This document shows, piece after piece, positions 62,744 through 64,000 of a stretch of DNA of 64,000 nucleotides. A program made the position numbers and the translations under genes. Source of the DNA: an uncultured Granulosicoccaceae bacterium (GTDB lineage: Bacteria; Pseudomonadota; Gammaproteobacteria; Granulosicoccales; Granulosicoccaceae); the NCBI GenBank assembly GCA_938035945.1, contig CALHOU010000030.1, positions 1-64,000 on the forward strand, read 5' to 3'. The notes beneath the pieces were generated by a model, which worked only from the letters and a program-made list of their open reading frames with translations, had not been told where the DNA came from and searched no databases. The first letter of the stretch is position 1, and every line of letters starts with the position of its first letter.

Positions 62744-64000
62744 GCCAGCATAGATAAACCCAGTCCCAAGACAGCCGCAATCGCCAATATTCGAAATATT
62801 GACCAATGCAAAACGAACGCGGCAACCCCGCACAATACCGTTAACAAAGCCACTCGCCAATCGAGCGAAGACCACATTGGCGTCCAGATGGTGAGTACAC
62901 CGGTTTTCACGGATTCGACGTTGGTAAACCAAACGTGCATTGCGAACCAAACCGACAGATTTAAAATCACGCCCACAATGGCTGCGGTGATCGCCGACAT
63001 GGCACCTTTAAGACGAGGTTGATCACTTAACCACTCTATATAGGGAGCGCCTGCGAATATCCATAAAAAACACGGCACAAACGTAACCCACAATGTTACT
63101 AACGCTGCGCTCAGTGCCAAGCCCAAACCACCTTCTTTGTAGCCAGCTAGAAAGCCAACAAATTCAGTAACAAGAATAAGTGGCCCTGGTGTGGTTTCCG
63201 CCAAACCTAGTCCATCCATCATTTCACCGGCACTTAGCCAACCAAACTGCGTTACCACATCTTGCGCAAGGTAAGCCAATACGGCATAAGCGCCGCCAAA
63301 GGTGACAACGGCAAGCTTTGAGAAAAACGTTCCTACTTGTATAAGCAAGGAATCAGCGCCAGCTGCCCATAACCCGAGGATGGGTAACCACCATATACAT
63401 AGCCACAGCACCACTGTTTTAACTGTGGAAGAAAAATGTGTTTTGGTCGGTGCTAAAATACCTTGCGTCACCGCATCCGTGCGGGACACAAAGTATCCGT
63501 AGAGTGCAGCGGCAATGACAATGATTGGGAAAGGCACATTGAAAAAGAAAATGCCTACAAACGCCAAAGCAGCAATGACCCATTGCTCAACACCTTTTAA
63601 CGACTTTTTCGCAACCCTTAATAGCGCTTCAATAACGACAATGATAACCGCCGCCTTTATACCTAGAAACAAGCCTTCAATTAATGGCACGTTTCCATAT
63701 AAGGCGTATACGGTTCCAAGTGCGATAATCACAAGTGCACCGGGTATCACAAACAGCAAGCCCGCAATGAGACCACCGAGCACGCCATGCATTCGCCATC
63801 CAGCATAGGTTGCCAATTGCATCGCTTCTGGTCCCGGCAACAACATGCAAAAACTCAACGCACTTAAAAACTGATTCTCAGATAACCACTTTTTTTGATC
63901 TACGATCAGCTTATGCATCAACGCGATTTGCGCTGCCGGCCCACCAAAGGATAAACACCCGATCTTTGCCCAAACGGTTGTAGCCTCCGTTAGCGTTGGC
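62740..64000 (-). CDS. chrA: ChrA chromate transporter (start beyond window)
   Basis: Inner-membrane efflux protein of the CHR family. The track starts at ATG 63921, but the frame stays open to the window edge and continues upstream as TVWAKIGCLSFGGPAAQIALMHKLIVDQKKWLSENQFLSALSFCMLLPGPEAMQLATYAGWR, the start of the ChrA domain. So the true start lies outside. Two homologous halves, each with about five helices, are visible (second: FFSKLAVVTFGGAYAVLAYLAQDVVTQFGWLSAGEMMDGLGLAETTPGPLILVTEFVGFLAG). It is convergent with the GGDEF-EAL gene; their stop codons overlap. Confidence 0.9.
   Translation of the reverse strand, partial: PTLTEATTVWAKIGCLSFGGPAAQIALMHKLIVDQKKWLSENQFLSALSFCMLLPGPEAMQLATYAGWRMHGVLGGLIAGLLFVIPGALVIIALGTVYALYGNVPLIEGLFLGIKAAVIIVVIEALLRVAKKSLKGVEQWVIAALAFVGIFFFNVPFPIIVIAAALYGYFVSRTDAVTQGILAPTKTHFSSTVKTVVLWLCIWWLPILGLWAAGADSLLIQVGTFFSKLAVVTFGGAYAVLAYLAQDVVTQFGWLSAGEMMDGLGLAETTPGPLILVTEFVGFLAGYKEGGLGLALSAALVTLWVTFVPCFLWIFAGAPYIEWLSDQPRLKGAMSAITAAIVGVILNLSVWFAMHVWFTNVESVKTGVLTIWTPMWSSLDWRVALLTVLCGVAAFVLHWSIFRILAIAAVLGLGLSMLA

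Noticed and set aside
1-64000. tRNA, rRNA, insertion sequences, prophage and CRISPR
   Set aside because: I looked through the intergenic stretches and saw no tRNA-like arm sequences, terminal inverted repeats with transposases, phage genes or repeat-spacer arrays.

Overview
The window reads as chromosomal DNA of a free-living gammaproteobacterium, probably marine, but I cannot name the genus from sequence alone. The basis is the set of recognisable homologues (RNase E with its Zn-link, twin-arginine AmiC, RluC, a LexA with E. coli-like spacing of catalytic residues, a ribD-ribE-ribBA-ribH operon), moderate base composition, dense packing and several c-di-GMP proteins. I saw no tRNA, rRNA, CRISPR array, insertion sequence or prophage.

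Left part (1-11.8 kb): amiC (running off the left edge), tsaE and rluC lie on the minus strand, divergent from rne. rne has a plausible promoter about 380 nt upstream of its start, so its leader is long, as in E. coli. Next come a dynamin-like GTPase (minus) and a tight plus-strand operon: an acidic membrane-anchored protein, a rhomboid protease, a DegT-type aminotransferase and an endonuclease/exonuclease/phosphatase-fold protein.

Tad pilus region (11.8-25.4 kb, minus strand): a long, mostly overlapping gene string encodes Flp pilin, a very large TadG-like protein, a TadE/F-like protein, a second Flp-like small pilin, CpaB, the secretin, an FHA-TadA/CpaF ATPase fusion, TadB, TadC, a small lipoprotein, a DUF192 protein, a TadD-like TPR lipoprotein and a TadE protein. 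No TadZ/CpaE and no TadV prepilin peptidase is present. Beyond it are two divergent exported proteins of unknown function, then a giant FN3/beta-helix lipoprotein coupled to a DUF6502-like putative regulator with a palindrome in its promoter, and an HNH/DUF222 endonuclease between AT-rich stretches.

Metabolic middle (32.5-46.5 kb): a hydratase-family enzyme; a complete riboflavin operon behind an FMN riboswitch; a PhyH-type dioxygenase; ArfB ribosome rescue; a four-gene lower protocatechuate/gallate 4,5-cleavage module (GalB, GalC, GalD, LigI) that ends in pyruvate and oxaloacetate; a class V aminotransferase with an AhpD-like protein; an ABC-2 exporter; and a DUF1330 protein.

Right part (46.5-64 kb): lexA with two SOS boxes, then imuA-imuB (no dnaE2 follows), a small ORF coupled to a GGDEF-EAL protein, FKBP and DUF1456 genes, a three-gene envelope set in which two membrane-anchored coiled-coil/helix-hairpin-helix proteins flank a BON-OmpA protein, a secreted alpha/beta hydrolase coupled to a NatAB-like ABC exporter, a cytosolic LacI-type-sensor-GGDEF-EAL protein, and chrA running off the right edge.
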